Shown here: piece after piece, positions 5,211-6,976 of the stretch
Layout: the number at the start of each line of letters is the position of its first letter
Numbering within the stretch: the first letter of the stretch is position 1
Assembly (NCBI GenBank): GCA_902768995.1
Contig: CACXNN010000108.1
Location: 1 to 6,976, forward strand
Source of the DNA: an uncultured Eubacteriales bacterium
GTDB taxonomy: Bacteria; Bacillota; Clostridia; Christensenellales; CAG-138
DNA: 6,976 nt
Reading direction: 5' to 3'
Program-made: the position numbers and the translations under genes
The notes under the pieces: model-generated
Database searches by the model: none
Told to the model about the DNA's origin: nothing
What the model saw: the letters and a program-made list of their open reading frames with translations, nothing else

Positions 5211-6943
5211 CCCCGCAGCGTGGCCTGATAGAAGCCCGCATACAGGCCGTTTTTAGCCAGCAGTTCCTCGTGGGAACCCCGCTCCTGGATGCCGTGCTCG
5301 TCGATGACCACGATCTCGTCCGCATTCTGCACGGTGGAGAGCCGGTGGGCGATGACAAGGGTGGTCCGCCCTTTGCTCAATTCGTCGAAGGAGTGCTGGA
5401 TGTCCGCCTCGGTCAGGGTGTCCAGGGCGGAGGTGGCTTCGTCCAGGATCAACACCGGCGGATTCTTTAAAAACAGCCGGGCAATGGACACCCGCTGCTT
5501 CTGCCCGCCGGACAGGAGCATGCCTCGCTCGCCCACGTTGGTCTCGTACCCGTCGGGGAAGGTCATGATCTCCTCGTGGATGTGGGCCCGCTTGGCCGCC
5601 TCGACGACCTCCGCGTCGGTGGCGTCCAGCCGCCCGTATCGAATGTTCTCCAAAATGCTGTCCGCGAACAGGAACACGTCCTGCTGCACGATGCCCACGT
5701 TCTCCCGCAATGAGCGCATGGTCACGTCCCGGATGTCGTGGCCGTCGATGGTGATGCTGCCCTCACGAATGTCGTAGAACCGCAGGAGCAGGTGGCATAG
5801 GGTGGTCTTGCCGCCGCCGGAGGGGCCCACCAGGGCCAGGGTCTTTCCGGCGGGAATGGAGAGGTCCACGTCCTGCAGCACGTTCTGCCCCTCGTTGTAG
5901 GCGAAGGACACGTGGGAGAAGGCGATATCGCCCTTCACGTCCTTCAACTCTATGGCGTCGGGCTTGTCCTCGATGGCGGGCTTGGTGTCCATGATCTCCA
6001 AAAATCGGGTGAACCCAGCCATACCGATCATGTACTGCTCCGCGAAAGCGGCCAGCCGCTTGATGGGGGAGGTGAAGGTGGAAATGTACAGGGTGAAGGT
6101 GATGAGGGTCACCGTGTCCAGCTGCCGCTTATAGATCAGGTATCCGCCGCAGGCGAGGACCGCCACGTTGAACATGGCCAGGAAGAACTCCGTGCCGCTG
6201 TTGAAGACGGCCATGACCTTATAGAAATCCTTCTTGGCGGACAGGAAGTTTTTGTTGCCCTTCTCGAATTTTTTGATCTCGTACTTCTCGTTGGCGAAGG
6301 CCTTGGCGGTCCTGGCCCCGGAGATGGAGCTTTCGATGTCCGCGTTGATCTCCGCCATCCGCTCCTTCACCTGTCGGCTGGTGCGCCGCATCTTGAGCCG
6401 GGTGTGCATCACGAAATAGATGATGACCGGCAGCAGGATCAACAGGCACAGGGCGAGCCGCCATTCGATGCTGAACATGGCGATAAAAGCGCCTAGGATG
6501 GTCATGGTGGAGATGAGCACGTCCTCGGGACCGTGGTGCGCGAGCTCCGTCACTTCGAAGAGGTCGTTGGTGATCCGGGAGAGGAGCTTGCCGGTGCGGA
6601 TCCTGTCATAGAAAGCGAAGGGCAGGGTCTGGATGTGGGTGAAGATGTCCCGCCGCATGTCCGCCTCGATGTAGGTGCCCAACCGATGGCCCCAGTAGCC
6701 GATGACGAACTGCAGGACGGCCCGCATCATGTAGGCGCAGACCAGGCAGCAGATCAGGATCACGAAAACCCGGACCAGGGCGTTGTCCGCCGTCATGGCG
6801 GGCAGCAGGGTGCGCAGGATGTACTGGGTCACCAGGGGGAACGCCACGTCCACGGCGGCGACCACCAGCGCGCAGGCAAGGTCCAGGATGAAAAGCCCCT
6901 TGTGGGGCCCGTAATAGGCTAAAAATCGACGCAACTTTTCCAT
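5207..6943 (-). CDS. ABC exporter half-transporter (ABCB/MsbA-MdlB type, fused membrane and ATPase domains)
   Basis: This 578-residue protein has the standard half-transporter layout. An ABC_membrane domain (about 15-300) contains six helices, including clear ones near 18-40, 57-80, 142-180 and 250-292. An ATPase domain (about 338-575) follows. Visible motifs are the A-loop Tyr349, Walker A GPSGGGKTT (373-381), the Q-loop VQQDVF (419-424), the signature LSGGQKQR (477-484), Walker B VLILDEATSALD (497-508) and the H-loop His533 in IAHRLST. All catalytic residues are present, including Glu502. Such proteins dimerise and export lipids, drugs or peptides; the substrate cannot be inferred. No partner gene lies downstream, which favours a homodimer unless one lies upstream, off the window. 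The ATG at 6941-6943 begins MEKLRRFLAYYGPHK, the usual N-terminus of this group, yet no Shine-Dalgarno site precedes it and the -10 box lies only six bases away. Confidence 0.93.
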   Translation of the reverse strand: MEKLRRFLAYYGPHKGLFILDLACALVVAAVDVAFPLVTQYILRTLLPAMTADNALVRVFVILICCLVCAYMMRAVLQFVIGYWGHRLGTYIEADMRRDIFTHIQTLPFAFYDRIRTGKLLSRITNDLFEVTELAHHGPEDVLISTMTILGAFIAMFSIEWRLALCLLILLPVIIYFVMHTRLKMRRTSRQVKERMAEINADIESSISGARTAKAFANEKYEIKKFEKGNKNFLSAKKDFYKVMAVFNSGTEFFLAMFNVAVLACGGYLIYKRQLDTVTLITFTLYISTFTSPIKRLAAFAEQYMIGMAGFTRFLEIMDTKPAIEDKPDAIELKDVKGDIAFSHVSFAYNEGQNVLQDVDLSIPAGKTLALVGPSGGGKTTLCHLLLRFYDIREGSITIDGHDIRDVTMRSLRENVGIVQQDVFLFADSILENIRYGRLDATDAEVVEAAKRAHIHEEIMTFPDGYETNVGERGMLLSGGQKQRVSIARLFLKNPPVLILDEATSALDTLTEADIQHSFDELSKGRTTLVIAHRLSTVQNADEIVVIDEHGIQERGSHEELLAKNGLYAGFYQATLRG

Positions 6944-6949
6944 AGGTCC

Positions 6950-6976
6950 AGTATACAGAATGGGACCGGATTTGTC
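6950..6976 (-). promoter_or_regulatory. Promoter of the ABC exporter gene, running off the window edge
   Basis: Minus-strand TATACT (6950-6955) follows a 17-base spacer from GACA (6973-6976), the last four bases of a consensus -35 box whose first two bases lie beyond the window. Standard spacing places the transcription start at base 6943, the A of the ATG. Confidence 0.6.

Noticed and set aside
5912..6922. Plus-strand open frames opposite the ABC exporter
   Set aside because: They are composed mostly of Gly, Asp, His and Val and mirror conserved codons of the exporter on the other strand.
1..6976. CRISPR arrays, insertion sequences, riboswitches or defence systems
   Set aside because: No regularly spaced repeats, transposase or integrase motifs, terminal repeats or long structured leaders were found; gaps between genes are short and accounted for by promoters, terminators and the tRNA.

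Overview
The window looks like chromosomal DNA from a GC-rich member of the Clostridia, probably a gut anaerobe of the Oscillospiraceae/Ruminococcaceae type. This is inferred from gene content (YqeB-family selenium-dependent molybdenum hydroxylase maturation protein, VanW-domain lipoprotein, YhhN-type membrane protein, DagK/YegS-type lipid kinase), strong G/C preference at third codon positions, clear Shine-Dalgarno sites and a CCA-encoding tRNA. No database search was possible, so the lineage is a suggestion only.

Layout. Bases 1-172 are the 3' end of a plus-strand MntP-type manganese exporter. A bidirectional hairpin terminator (188-206) separates it from a convergent yqeB-like gene (220-1011, minus), which has its own near-consensus promoter. 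Upstream of that on the minus strand lies a VanW-domain lipoprotein (1075-2340). Divergent from it, a tRNA-Leu(GAG) gene (2373-2456) has a perfect consensus promoter and a hairpin terminator. A possible short plus-strand gene (2545-2775) follows. A second bidirectional terminator (2779-2807) then closes the minus-strand pair yhhN-like (3752-4414) and dagK-like (2819-3724), probably one transcript. Divergent from that pair is a UPF0489-like protein (4503-5210). Its stop codon overlaps the stop of a convergent half-size ABC exporter (5207-6943), whose promoter runs off the right edge of the window.

How the genes relate. This is mostly a set of short, independently promoted units rather than one pathway. 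The clearest functional pairing is the lysoplasmalogenase-like YhhN protein with the diacylglycerol-kinase-like enzyme, suggesting membrane ether/acyl-lipid turnover and re-entry into phospholipid synthesis. The MntP fragment and YqeB meet tail to tail and need not be linked in function.

Novelty. I see no CRISPR array, mobile element, integrase, toxin-antitoxin pair or defence island. The points most worth a second look are a predicted leaderless start for the ABC exporter, TATACT -10 boxes near nearly every protein gene, the arginase-like metal motifs in the UPF0489 protein, the competing starts of the VanW lipoprotein over the tRNA promoter, and the small gene between tRNA and terminator.
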